A stretch of DNA of 64,000 bases from Cornus controversa (taxonomy: Eukaryota > Streptophyta > Magnoliopsida > Cornales > Cornaceae): positions 19,489,255 to 19,553,254 of the forward strand of contig CM048853.1 in the NCBI GenBank assembly GCA_026545225.1. The letters are read 5' to 3'. Below are positions 47,194 through 59,593 of this stretch, piece after piece. The notes under the pieces were generated by a model, which was not told the DNA's origin, made no database searches, and saw only the letters and a program-made list of their open reading frames with translations. The translations under genes were made by a program, and so were the position numbers. Every line of letters begins with the position of its first letter. The first letter of the stretch is position 1.

Positions 47194-50100
47194 CTAACTT
47201 CACAAATAATTTTTTTTTTTCAAATTACACAACAACCCTTTTTGATATCCACTTTCTCTCTCTCCAATCTTTAATATTTTCCGTCTTTTTTCACATGATG
47301 GAAAAAAAATTTTGTCTTTTAAATAAGGTATCTCTTTTTCAGAGGACCCAAAAAAAAAAAGTTATGTACGTTGAATAAATTATCTCTCTTGACAGAACTA
47401 AAAAAAAAAGAGTACCAAAATAAAAATTAATCTTTTTTGAATAAATCATCTCTTTTGATAGATCCTAAAATGTTAATCAAGAGAGAGGAGCCAGCAAAAA
47501 TTCAATGAAAAAGAGAAAATTTTAAAAGAGTAATATTGTCATAAAATGCTATGTTTTTAGTTTTTCATAAAAGTAGGAGACAAGTAATTAATAATTTTAA
47601 TTGTCTTTAACCAATTAGAACCACCACTAAAGAGGGACATCTAACTTCACAAATAATTTTTTTTTTCAAATTACAAAACAACCCTTTCTAATATCCACTT
47701 TCTCTCTCTCCAATATTTAATATTTTCTGTCTCTTTTCACATGATGGAAAAAAAAATTGTCTTTTAAATAAGGTATCTCTTTTTCACAAGACCAAAAAAA
47801 AAAAATGTTAATGTATGTTGAATAAATTATCTCTCTTGACAGAACTAAAAAAAAAGAGTACCAAAATAAAAATTAATCTTTTTTGAATAAATTATCTCTT
47901 TTGATAGAACCTAAAATGTTAATCGAGAGAGAGGAGCCAGCAAAAATTCAATGAAAAAGAGAATTTTAAAAGAGTAATGTTGTCATAAAATGTTATGTTT
48001 TTAGTTTTTCATAAAAGTAGGAGACAAGTAATTTATAATTTTAATTATACAAGTTCTGATTGGTTCTTTAACCAATTAGAACCACGACTAAAGAGGGACA
48101 TCTAACTTCACAAATAATTTTTTTTTTTCAAATTACAGAACAACCCTTTCTGATATCCACTTTCTCTCTCTCCAATCTTTAATATTTTCTGTCTCTTTTT
48201 ACATGATGGAAAAAAAAAAGGGAGCTGATATTGGCACTCCACCAATATCCTCTGGCACTCCACTTCTATCTTTTTGTAAAGTATAATTACAAAGGTATCC
48301 CTCTACTGTACAATATTGATTCTTATAATTTTAATATCCTAATTGCCCTTATTTGATAATGTTAAAATTCTTAACTCCAAATTATAACTTCTCTCTCACG
48401 TTCTTTTTGGTGTGAAAATATGTCTTCGTTGATTTTAAAAATATTATTTTTTCATGTTGAATCAATTTATCAATATTTATTTTAGAAGTAAAAAAGTTTA
48501 GGATTCAATATAATGATTTAGAGAGTATCATCAAATGTATTTGATTCGGATAATAAAAGTTACATGATTAGATAAGTTGGGAAGAAGTTGTTAATAATAT
48601 ATTACCTAGAGAAATATTTAAAATGTATTTGAGTTGGAACAAACATTATATCAATGAATAAAACTTATTTGAAAAAAAATTAATTATATTTAAAATCAAA
48701 AGAAAGTTTAATTTCACTTGAATAAAAATTATGATATATAGTTCTTTAAGAAAACTAAGGAAATCTTTTTTATTTTAATAGAGAACTTTTAGAAATTAAA
48801 AGATGAAAAGAGAAAAACATGACTCTATAAAATATTTTTTCAATTGTAGTTGTCTTAATTTAACTAAGGAGCCTTTGCACCAAAATTTCAAAAGATAAAA
48901 ATAAATAAATTAATATGATATTTTTCTTCATTTGCTTTTTATTTTCTTCTCCTTCCTTTCTATTTTGTTTGTTCACAAATTGATGGCATGTTTCAAAATT
49001 TTAATTTATGTTATTTTATAAATAAGACACATGGAAAATAAATTACATGTTTGGTGAGTAAAAATAGAATATTTCAAATTTTGGATTCTTTGAGTTATAT
49101 AGGATAAGGACACTAATAACAAGTTTCAATTGAAAAACGTCTAAATTATAGTATTTGGGTGGTAATAAATGGATTGTTATATTGTAAACCTAAAGTAAAA
49201 AAGTTGAAAAAACTTTTTTTTAAGAAAAATAAAATAAAATTAAAATTGAGTCTTGAATTAGAAGGGCAATTAGGATACTAAAAATATAAGAATCTAAAAT
49301 GGTATAACATATGACCACTTTTGTAATTTTACTTTACAAAAATATAGGAGTGGAGTGCCAGAGGATATTGGTGGAGTGCCAATATCAGCTCCCAAAAAAA
49401 ATTGTCTTTTAAATAAGGTATCTCTTTTTCACAAGACCCAAAAAAAAATGTTACGTACGTTGAATAAATTATCTCTCTTGACATAACTAAAAAAAAAGAG
49501 TACCAAAATAAAAATTAATCTTTTTTGAATAAATTATCTCTTTTGATAGAACCTAAAATGTTAATCGAGAGACAGGAACCAGCAAAAATTCATTGAAAAC
49601 GAGAATTTTAAAAGAGTAATATTGTCATAAAATGTTATGTTTTTAGTTTTTCATAAAAGTAGGAGACAAGTAATTAATAATTTTAATTATACAAGTTCTG
49701 ATTGGTTCTTTAACCAATTAGAACCACGACTAAAGAGGGACATCTAACTTCACAAATAATTTTTTTTTCAAATTACAGAACAACCCTTTCTGATATCCAC
49801 TTTCTCTCTCTCCAATCTTTAATATTTTCTGTCTCTTTTTACGTGATGGAAAAAAAGATTGTCTTTTAAATAAGGTATCTCTTTTTCACAGGACCCAAAA
49901 AAAAAAGTTATGTACGTTGAATAAATTATCTCTCTTGACAGAACTAAAAAAAAAAGAGTACCAAAATAAAAATTAATCTTTTTTGAATAAATCATCTCTT
50001 TTGATAGATCCTAAAATGTTAATCAAGAGAGAGGAGCCAGCAAAAATTCAATGAAAAAGAGAAAATTTTAAAAGAGTAATATTGTCATAAAATGCTATGT

Positions 50101-51563
50101 TTTTAGTTTTTCATAAAAGTAGGAGACAAGTAATTAATAATTTTAATTGTCTTTAACCAATTAGAACCACCACTAAAGAGGGACATCTAACTTCACAAAT
50201 AATTTTTTTTTTCAAATTACAAAACAACCCTTTCTAATATCCACTTTCTCTCTCTCCAATATGTAATATTTTCTGTCTCTTTTCACATGATGGAAAAAAA
50301 AATTGTCTTTTAAATAAGGTATCTCTTTTTCACAAGACCAAAAAAAAAAAAAATGTTAATGTATGTTGAATAAATTATCTCTCTTGACAGAACTAAAAAA
50401 AAAGAGTACCAAAATAAAAATTAATCTTTTTTGAATAAATTATCTCTTTTGATAGAACCTAAAATGTTAATCGAGAGAGAGGAGCCAGCAAAAATTCAAT
50501 GAAAAAGAGAAAATTTTAAAAGAGTAATGTTGTCATAAAATGTTATGTTTTTAGTTTTTCATAAAAGTAGGAGACAAGTAATTTATAATTTTAATTATAC
50601 AAGTTCTGATTGGTTCTTTAACCAATTAGAACCGCGACTAAAGAGGGACATCTAACTTCACAAATAATTTTTTTTTTCAAATTACAGAACAACCCTTTCT
50701 GATATCCACTTTCTCTCTCTCCAATCTTTAATATTTTCTGTCTCTTTTTACATGATGGAAAAAAAAAATTGTCTTTTAAATAAGGTATCTCTTTTTCACA
50801 AGACCCAAAAAAAAATGTTACGTACGTTGAATAAATTATCTCTCTTGACATAACTAAAAAAAAAAGATTACCAAAATAAAAATTAATCTTTTTTGAATAA
50901 ATTATCTCTTTTGATAGAACCTAAAATGTTAATCGAGAGACAGGAACCAGCAAAAATTCATTGAAAAAGAGAATTTTAAAAGAGTAATATTGTCATAAAA
51001 TGTTATGATTTTAGTTTTTCATAAAAGTAGGAGACAAGTAATTAATAATTTTAATTATACAAGTTCTGATTGGTTCTTTAACCAATGAGAACCACGACTA
51101 AAGAGGGACATCTAACTTCACAAATAAATTTTTTTTCAAATTACAGAACAACCCTTTCTGATATCCACTTTCTCTCTCTCCAATCTTTAATATTTTTTGT
51201 CTCTTTTTACGTGATGGAAAAAAGATTGTCTTTTAAATAAGGTATCTCTTTTTCACAGGACCCAAAAAAAAAGTTATGTACGTTGAATAAATTATCTCTC
51301 TTGACAGAACTAAAAGAAAAGAGTACCAAAATAAAAATTAATCGTTTTTGAATAAATCATCTCTTTTGATAGAAGCTAAAATGTCAATCGAGAGAGAGGA
51401 GCCAGCAAAAATTCAATGAAAAAGAGAAAATTTTAAAAGAGTAATACTGTCATAAAATGTTATGTTTTTAGTTTTTCATAAAAGTAGGAGACAAGTAATT
51501 AATAATTTTAATTATACAAGTTCTGATTGGTTCTTTAGCCAATTAGAACCACAACTAAAGACT
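47194..51563. repeat. Seven-unit tandem array of about 450 bp with trimeric order
   Basis: Units begin CTAACTTCACAAATAAT at 47194, 47641, 48102, 49744, 50187, 50652 and 51112; lengths are 443-465 bp once the element in unit 3 is subtracted. Diagnostic differences pair units 1, 4 and 7 (GTTATGTACG, AATCATCTC), 2 and 5 (GACCAAAAA, GTTAATGTATG) and 3 and 6 (GTTACGTACG, GACAGGAACCAGC). Long units end with the hairpin TTCTGATTGGTT/AACCAATTAGAA. No coding capacity. Confidence 0.9.
48220..49393. mobile_element. Non-autonomous Mutator-like element in array unit 3
   Basis: Inverted ends of about 50 bp start GGGAGCTGATATTGGCACTC on both strands and are nearly identical. The target is an A-run, so the duplication (about 8-9 A) is not informative by itself; the related copy at 59979-61110 has a clear 9-bp one. 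Length 1174 bp, AT-rich, no transposase. Confidence 0.85.
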
Positions 51564-52357
51564 GACAGTCTTTATTAGGGGTGCATACGATTTAGTTCAT
51601 ACAATTCCTTATAGAACCGGAACCATTTCCAACAGTTCCTTAATTTTGGAACCCGAATCAGGACCGTTGGGGTATGGAAACCAAAACTGTGGTTTGGTTT
51701 GATTTGGTTCTGAACCGCAGTTCTTTAGTTTTTTATTTTATTTTATTTTATTTTAAAGGATTGAATGAACATTTTTTTACTATGAGGACTTTATGCTTGA
51801 AAATGATTTCATTCTCGTAAAGGCAATGTCTTTGGTTTCATTATAGGGCCATTTGCTTCAGATTTTTGGATAAAAAAAATAAGAAATAGAAATCCACAAT
51901 TCAAATATACTTCACGGGATATCTACCCCGATGGTCTATAGAAACCACATTCCAGATATACTTTATAGGCTATCAACCCAATGATCTATAGAAATCACAT
52001 TCCTCGTCATTCTCCCCAAAATCAATAATCAATGCATTTCATCCACATTATAAATCACATTACGCTACCATGCTAAAACATGCTCAACATCCATATCACA
52101 ATGTTTGCAATTTTATCTGTAAAACATCACCATATGTATTTTTATGAAAAATATTTTTCTTTGATGCATTTTCTCAATCACATGGCATTCAAAAGTACTT
52201 TTACACCATTTCATAGCTTAAAAACAACCTTAATGAGCCTGATGCATTCTCAGTCAACATTTATACACAATTTCATCATATAACACATATGAAGATCTTC
52301 TTAGCATGCTTATTATAAGGGGAAAAACTAGTAAATGACATATACAACCTTCCCAAG
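51564..52357. other. Intergenic DNA with a possible hAT-type fragment
   Basis: 51575-51725 reads GGGGTGCATACGATTTAGTT and GGTTTGGTTTGATTTGGTTC, reminiscent of one end of a hAT MITE; the opposite end is not found. The rest is plain AT-rich DNA. Confidence 0.4.
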
Positions 52358-52715
52358 TCACCTAAGCGTGCTAAACAAACCAAAATCACCGCCAAAATCT
52401 ATGGAATCAATGAAAGGAAGGAGAAAACAGGCAATTAACATTGCTAGGATAGATATAATACGAATAAACGTACTTGTATACAAAATTGATTTTGTGAAAG
52501 TCATTAAACCATCTAGAGTGTTATTAACATCATTAGTAGGAGCAACAATAATAGGGTATGTATCCTCAGAGGTCCACCATGAAAAGTATCCACATCCATA
52601 TGGTCCATCTTCACAACTGTGATAGAGTCTTTCAGGATTTCTACTTGATCTAGATATCTTCAATGCTATTTTTTTTCCCACATAAACATGTCTTATTTGA
52701 AGCTAACTGTCTCAT
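52358..52715 (-). pseudogene. GRF-type zinc-finger protein with frameshift
   Basis: The minus strand has ATG at 52715-52713 (MRQLASNKTCLCGKK), then, after a run of eight A (52676-52669), the frame continues one base off with IALKISRSSRNPERLYHSCE, DGPYGCGYFSWW and a hydrophobic tail (TFIRIISILAMLIACFLLPF) to a stop at 52358. C-x-C-G plus C...C are the four zinc ligands of the GRF finger, a nucleic-acid-binding module common in small plant proteins, many linked to transposons. The tail looks like a membrane anchor, as in some relatives. Because the CxCG half and the rest are in different frames, the gene is disrupted unless the base count is wrong. Confidence 0.7.
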
Positions 52716-53064
52716 TGGCCTACAAATAATTTTGCACATATATATAGCATAAAAAATTACAAGTTTAAATAATAAAAAGTATTATATTTTTTTAATAAAA
52801 AATTATTAAAATATATTACTGGTCTTTTTGGGGCTTATCAAGTAGTGTTAGCACCTTCCACAACTTCCTTTCTTTTGTTAACATATGTGTGAAAATAACT
52901 AGATTTTATAAATAACAAAAACCAACCACCAGCTTTTATAACTAACAAATCCAATGGCTATTTTTTTTAAAAAAGTAATGGTTAGATTATTGAACACCCG
53001 GTGAAATTGATGCAAATGCAAGGGATTAGATTGGTAAAAAACATGAATAGTTGCAAAGGGTATA
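52716..53064. other. Intergenic DNA
   Basis: AT-rich; no gene seen. Confidence 0.5.
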
Positions 53065-53441
53065 TGTAAAACCTTGGATTTTTTTTATTTATTATTTTAT
53101 TTACATGATTAATTATGATTTAAGCATGGTTATTTTCTTAAATGTATGTTTTGTAAGTTACAGGATCTTTCCAAGTTTTTGGGTTCGGTTGTGGGGTCCA
53201 GGACAAGTCAGGTGACTTGGAAACTTTTACAATTTTTGTGAATTTTATATAAGTGTGTATATGAATTATTAAGGGGTGTAAATGATAAGTTGAGATAGGA
53301 GAATGTTAGTATATAATTTGTCCCAAGTTACATAAGTGTAGAGAAGCAAAGTGAAAGAGGAGAGGGACTTAGTTGCAAAGTCTTGCAAAATAGATAGATA
53401 TACAGATATGTATAGGCACAAGTGGGAAAATTTGATTTTTG

Positions 53442-53473
<32 letters not shown>

Positions 53474-55656
53474 AGGCAGCCATTGTTATTCCTCTCAAGA
53501 AATTCATCTTCTACAACTTCTCTCTTCATTTTGGAAGGTTTAAGGTGAGATTGGAGGCTTGATTCAAGAAAGAGAGAGAGTTGTTCCCCTCTCTTCCCTC
53601 AACAATCTAACTCGGTTCAAAGTCTTGGTTTGAAGACTTTTGAAAAATTGGGTGAAGTTATAGTTTGAATTTATGTGTTGTTCAAGAAGGAAAGATTATT
53701 TTTCTTGACACGATATACGATTGTATGGGTAGAAATCCAAATTTAGAAAAGTTTGAAACTTGGGTGATTCTAGAGTTTTGCTAGAAAGGCTTGGAATTGA
53801 GGTAGGGGTGTTCTTTGATTTCTATCATCGATTCCTTTGTGATTCTATCTTGATTTGGGGTAAATTTAGCATGATTAGAAGAGTTAGAATATTGTTTTTT
53901 TGAGTTCTTGCATCTCTTCTTGTGTATATATGTTAAATGTGATCTCCATATGTTAAATATGATGAAATTGGTGTATAAATATGATTTATACTTGTATTGT
54001 GATTAGATATGTTGTATATGCTAATCTTGAAATATATTAAGCTCATTGGAGATGTTTGTGAACCATAAGGGTTGCATGTACATGTAAGACACCACATATT
54101 TGATGAAATACATGAATGGATTTTTTTTTACAAAATTGCATTTAGGTTGATTTCTTGTGAAAGAAATGATATTGCATTGTTATAAGCATGATGTCACATA
54201 TCTTAGCATGGAATCAAGTGGCTTATAATGTGCTTGGAATGAAATGGGTAATTTCTTAAATCGTATGTGTTTGCCAAACTTGAAAACTTATGTGTTAGTT
54301 GTTGATTTTGGGAGGAGGTTGGTAAAAGCAAAAAGGGCTCGGAGCTCGAGGGTGTAAAGCTTGAAACTTGGTCAATGTGATTTTGTCTAGACCTTCGGAT
54401 TAGTAGCCCATAAAGTAGAATATTGGATTTTGTTTAGACCTTCAAATTAGTTACCTGAAAAGTAGAATACTTGGATAATTAACTTGATAAGCACTTGCCC
54501 GATAAATTTACAACTACTCCCACAAATGTTTGATTTTGGAATTTATTTGACTTGGTGTTTAAGTCTTGTTATTGAATTGTAAATTTATGATAAAGTGTTT
54601 GGCTTGTGATAGTCATAATTGATGTTATATAACTTATTATTGATTAAGTACTCATGAGATACCATGTTGAAACATGCCTTACATAATCTTATCATTGATA
54701 TCATGAATACTGGAAGTATGTCATGTAGCGTTAAGTCGATGCTTAAGTTGGTTTAGGTTTTCGCATTGGGCATGTTATCGCTCAACCCTTCCCCCTCCCC
54801 CCCAAAAAAAAAAAATTTCAAATAAAGCACCGGTGGTGGATAACGTGTAGAAATGCTAAAGTTGAAGCACTCGAAGCTCTTTGACTTATGTTTTATATGT
54901 TATGTATGCCGTGATTGGAACTTGAGAGGATTTGTAGTTTAGACATGAACCAATGATCCTTCTTTCTTTTGAATGTTAAAGGCATTATTGTATTCTGGAT
55001 GGATAAGTTTCCAATTTGGTTTCAATGTATCTATATCGGATAAGATTCCACTTATAATGATGTAATTATGCTTTTGATGTTGTATATACATGCTATGGAT
55101 CATTTAGATGTGTGTTAAATCAAGGAGAATGTATACATGCTAAGGGATGAAAATTGGGCATGAATTTGATTAAGTATAGAAAGTTAGAAGTTTCTTGTGC
55201 AGGAAAAATAAGATTGATCATATTTTACCAAATACTATAAATCATAATTTTATTGAGGTTTTGGAGTTGAAAACTTTGGAACTTGACCACCAACCCAGTA
55301 GGTTACGATACATCTTCGATCTATCATAATTACGATAGATCCTAATGGTAATTACAATAGATCCTAATGATAATTATGATTGATCGTAAGTACTATTCAT
55401 AGCATTGTCACATTTTAATCCCAATTTCAAATAGACATATCTCCTTCGTCTTAAATCGGAATTAAGTGACTCTTTTTTTGAAATTGAGCATTTTTGGATC
55501 ATCTTTCAAATGGACTAAATTTTAATTTGAGATTACAATCATACAAGGAGTTGAATTCTTAACTAGAGGGATTCATTTGTATGAGCCGGTTTAACTTTCA
55601 TCAATTACCCCCATTTTCCTCACTCTTAACCAGGTGTTGAAAATCGGGGCATGTCA
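53065..55656 (+). mobile_element. Solo LTR (gypsy type)
   Basis: It starts TGTAAAACCTTGG and ends GGGGCATGTCA, flanked by the identical 5-bp duplication GTATA (53060-53064 and 55657-55661). It is 2592 bp with no internal polypurine tract, primer site or pol, as expected for a solo LTR left by LTR-LTR recombination. It contains a (CT)n run at 53443-53472. Its start is related to the LTR at the right edge (63485). Orientation follows TG to CA and the shared motifs. Confidence 0.8.
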
Positions 55657-55661
55657 GTATA

Positions 55662-56694
55662 CTTAAAAGAAAAAGGGTACTTAGGTAATTTATTACCTCA
55701 TGGAAAGGGTCAAATGGTATTAAGGTCTTTTTACATTGTGTCAGATGGGGAATCAGACCTGCCTAAACATGGTTTGGGGTCTTTCTGATAGATAGTGCAA
55801 AACATTTGGATTTATACAGTCACTATACGCAAACTTTCTTTTCATGTAAAATAAGTCCAAACCACAGGGGGCGTGAGTGTAATTTACCCTAATTATTTTG
55901 TGAAAATTCCAAAAATGTTGAAGTTTGAGAATGCACATGAACAAAGGTCTAATAGAATAAAATATTGAAAACATTTAAATGCTTTTTCGGTAATTACATT
56001 TTTTTAACAATGGGTAAAGATTAATTTTAAAAATTTAAATGTGAGAGAGAGTAGGTTTTGGAAGGAAGAAATGTAGGTTTGGAACGTGACCGTTAGATTT
56101 AATAGATTTAATCTAACGACTACTATAAAAGGTGTAGATAAAATCTCTTGCTCACTGGTGAGCAAAAGATCACATTGTATATACATATATATTAGAGTAA
56201 TTTTTAGATTTGCATTATGGTGTTTTCTTTTATTTGATTTAGCGCTTTTATCTTTTAGGGGTTAAATCACAGAACCCCACCCCCTTAACAAACAAATAAA
56301 CCCCTAAACTAACAAAATTGATCAAATAAGTCCTTCCCGTTACAGAACTTCTACATATCTCATGAATTGACTCACTTGTTCTCACACATGCCACTCACAT
56401 GAATCTTTCCAATTAGTGTTTGACGGTAAATTGACAGATTGGGGGTACATTGATGAAATTTTAACATCATAGGGGTTTAATGAGATTTAATTAGTATAAG
56501 AGAGTTATATGATTAAAACATAGGGTGAATTACTCTAACCTCCCATGAGGTTTGGCTTAATTATTTTCAAATTAAAGTTTTTGTAAAATTACTCTGATAC
56601 TCCTGTTAAACTAATGATATGTTAAACAAAATCACATCTAATATAAAATTATAAAATTATCCTCAAGTTATAATGCTTTTGCGCAAAAATAATC

Positions 56695-56735
<41 letters not shown>

Positions 56736-56967
56736 TCCATCAATGTCACATTAGCACTACTGTCACCAAGGGTCGCTTTGACATTTTGATTTTTATGTTC
56801 ATTTACTTTAATGGAATTGACTGTCAAATTAACGATAGGGGTACTCGGGGCAGTTCAAAGTAATTTACCCTAAAATATATAGTGTAGGGGGTTTTATGAA
56901 TTAACCCCTTAAGTGTATTAGATAACACAATTTGAATAACCATAAATGGCAATTCCGATATGATTTA
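55662..56967. other. AT-rich intergenic DNA
   Basis: A (TA)n run at 56699-56732. Text such as TTACCCTAA and GGGGTTTTATGAATTAACCC suggests old MITE pieces (a related phrase recurs at about 58090), but no ends could be fixed. Confidence 0.45.
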
Positions 56968-57973
56968 GGCAAAAGTGCAACCAACCGCCCCCCCCCCCCC
57001 CCCCCGAACTTTCCTCCATGTGTAAAATCACCCTCTAAACTATTTTTTGGAGCAAATCAGTCCCTCATCTTACAAAAGTGGGCATCTTGACCCCCTAACA
57101 AAATTATAATGATATATATATCCTTTATTATGACCATTATGCCATTCTCTCTACAAATATAGTGTTTTCTAAAAATTCAAAAATAAAAAATAGTTAGATA
57201 AAATTTTCAAATAATAAGTTTAGAAACATAAAAAAACAAAAGGCCAATAGAACTTTATTTAAGTTTTTTAAAAATAAAAAATATAACAAACATATATACT
57301 TTTTTCTCTAATAGTATAGTTAATAGTGTTTTTTAAATAAAAATTTTAAAAACAAAACAAGTTTGATAAAATTATCATTGAAAATGTTTTTTTCTTTGAT
57401 TTGCTAACTATAGTAGGAAGCACTACTGTAATAATAAAAAAATAATTAGAAACATAAAAAGTAACAGGGCAATATAATTTTATTTCAGAATTGTATCACG
57501 CTATTTTTTTTTGTTTCAATTTTTATTTAGAAAACACTATACTAATAAAAATAAGGCCGTACTCAGTGCACAAAGCACCCGCTTGAGCGAGATTTGAGAG
57601 AGATGGATGTTAGCAAATCTTACCCCTATTTTTGGAGAGGCTGCTCCCAAGTCTCGAACCCACGACTTATCGCTTTGGACGATAACACTTTTATTTAAAA
57701 AAACTTAAATAAAGTTCTATTAGTCTTTTATTTTTTTTATATTTCTAAATTTAATATTTGAAAATTTTATCTAGTTATTTTTTATTTTTAAATTTTTTTA
57801 AAAATACTGTGTATAATGGTCATACTAAAGGATATATATGTCATTATAATTTTCTTAAAGGGTCAAGTTACCTACTTTTGTAAGACGAGGGATTGATTTG
57901 CTCAAAAAAATAATTTAGAGGATGTTTTTGCACATTGAAAAAAGTTCAGAATAGTTTTTTTTGTACTTTTGTC
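56968..57973. mobile_element. Foldback Mutator-like element with long inverted arms
   Basis: Arms of roughly 300-360 bp (from 56968 and from 57973 inward) are imperfect reverse complements, from GGCAAAAGTGC to GTACTTTTGTC. The flanks carry a perfect 9-bp duplication TATGATTTA (56959-56967 and 57974-57982), typical of Mutator-like elements. The left arm has a run of 18 C (56988-57005) absent from the right arm. No transposase. A SINE-like sequence lies in the central part. Confidence 0.85.
57552..57682 (-). mobile_element. SINE-like sequence (Au-SINE-like)
   Basis: The minus strand reads GTCGTGGGTTCGAGACTTGG, with GGTTCGAGAC resembling a Pol III B box, then AGCAGCCTCTCC and GGGGTAAGATT. This order resembles plant Au-type SINEs. 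A clear A box, poly tail and target duplication are not visible, so it may be truncated. Confidence 0.5.
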
Positions 57974-57982
57974 TATGATTTA

Positions 57983-59593
57983 TAAAGATTTTCAAAAACT
58001 AATCCAATTTTACTGCTTTTTTATACTATTATTATCCCTCAGCCTAAATTTATTAATTGGTATAACGGAGTTGTATTATTAAAATATATAGCATAAGGGG
58101 TTTTATGAATTAACCCTTATCTTTCATAATGTTTCAACTATATTGTTCTATTTTTTCTCTTGTATCCTTAGTTACTTGATGTACTCCTTAATGTCAGAAT
58201 ACAATATGTATTGCTTATTTTGGTCATGTTTATAAAATTTAAATTTAATGTTCTAATAATAGTTTAAATAGCTCAAGTTGACGAGTCAATTTAGCTTTTA
58301 TCTTTCAACTTGCTCTATGCTGGGTTTTAGTTGTTGACTGCCTTTTTGAAAATTTCCTTTTCTTTTTTGTTTTTTAAACCTTTTTATTTTCTACTTTTGA
58401 CCTTTAACAAGAAAGTCACCCACCCACTTTGTCCTAGAGCCTCAACTTTCTAGTTAAAAAAGTGAGAAGTACCATTTTTACCCTGTGAAATTTGGGCCTC
58501 AACTTTCTAATTAAAAAAAATGAGAAAGTACCATTTTGTCTCTATGAAATTTGAGCAACTTTCTAATTAAAAATGTGAGAAAGTACCATTTAATTAAAGC
58601 CTGATACTAATAAGTGTTTTTTTATATATACACAATTATTTGTAACAACCACCCTTAACCCCTACAACACTCCATCTCAAGCATTAGTCCCTGCAGAATT
58701 TTTATTTATTTTTATTAGATACTTTAGAATTTTGATAAAATTGCAGCAATGCTCCTACTACTACATTATGGTAAAGTTTTCTTATATTCACTTGCTCTAA
58801 GGTCCCTCAAAAAAAAAATAACAATTGTACTCTACATGATAACTTTTCCATTTTTTTAGTGAATTGCAAAAGTATAGAGTATACTTTAGTGATCAGATTT
58901 AAAAACAATTGCTATTCAGTGGTAATGCAATGTTTGAGATGAAATTATTTGTTACTTTTATTAGTGTACAATGATTATAATTCTTTTTTTTCTTCTTTTT
59001 CTTAATTTTGAGTGTGATTATATATTGTCTTTGGACCTCTTGTATATTCCTATGCAACTTCATTTTTCATTTTCTTGTACGCTTAGATTATATATTTCCT
59101 ATTATAAATTATATATATTTTTCTAACAGGTTTCTTACATTTTCTCCTAAACCATCTAGGATTATGATTTCTTGTCTCCTAAATTTACTTAATCTCCAAG
59201 ATTATGTGCATATAAATAGACATTTATGTATTGTTCATAATATAAATTCAATCAATACAATTTTCTTTTAACGAGCATCTTTCGATCTTTTCGGCTCAAC
59301 TTTTATACATGTTCAACTTTTATTTTTCTAGATCTCAAACAAAGTTTGACTATGTTCATTTGTGCACCGGTGCATGAATTTAAACATGATTTTGTGAACT
59401 CACTATCACCGTACACACACGAGTGCATATAATTGTATTTTAAATCTTGCAGCGTTGCTAGAATTTTTTGCAGTAAAAGTGAAAAATGGATTTTCTCTTT
59501 CCAAACATCTTCAAGTCAAGATCCCACCCTTACAATTATGTCATGTCCTCGTTTGTCCAACTATCTATCATATATAATTACATATCCAACTTA
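57983..59593. other. Intergenic DNA
   Basis: Holds only the short tandem repeat at 58443-58596 and AT-rich sequence. No gene seen. Confidence 0.5.
58443..58596. repeat. Short tandem repeat, three units
   Basis: AACTTTCTAATTAAAA...GTGAGAAAGTACCATTT...CTATGAAATTTG in three copies of about 50-60 bp. Confidence 0.75.

Noticed and set aside
47194..51563. CRISPR-like array
   Set aside because: Units of about 450 bp without short conserved repeats and unique spacers, and the DNA is plant nuclear.
51575..51725. hAT-type MITE end (GGTGCATACGATT...GGTTTGGTTTG)
   Set aside because: Only one possible end is visible, with no opposite end or 8-bp duplication, so it is not called as an element.
52335..52622. 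Plus-strand 95-residue frame opposite the GRF gene
   Set aside because: No recognisable features; the minus strand has the zinc-finger ligands and a hydrophobic tail.
57552..57682. tRNA gene on the minus strand (GGGTTCGAGACTT)
   Set aside because: Only a B-box-like motif is present; no cloverleaf or acceptor stem could be built, and the context fits a SINE better.
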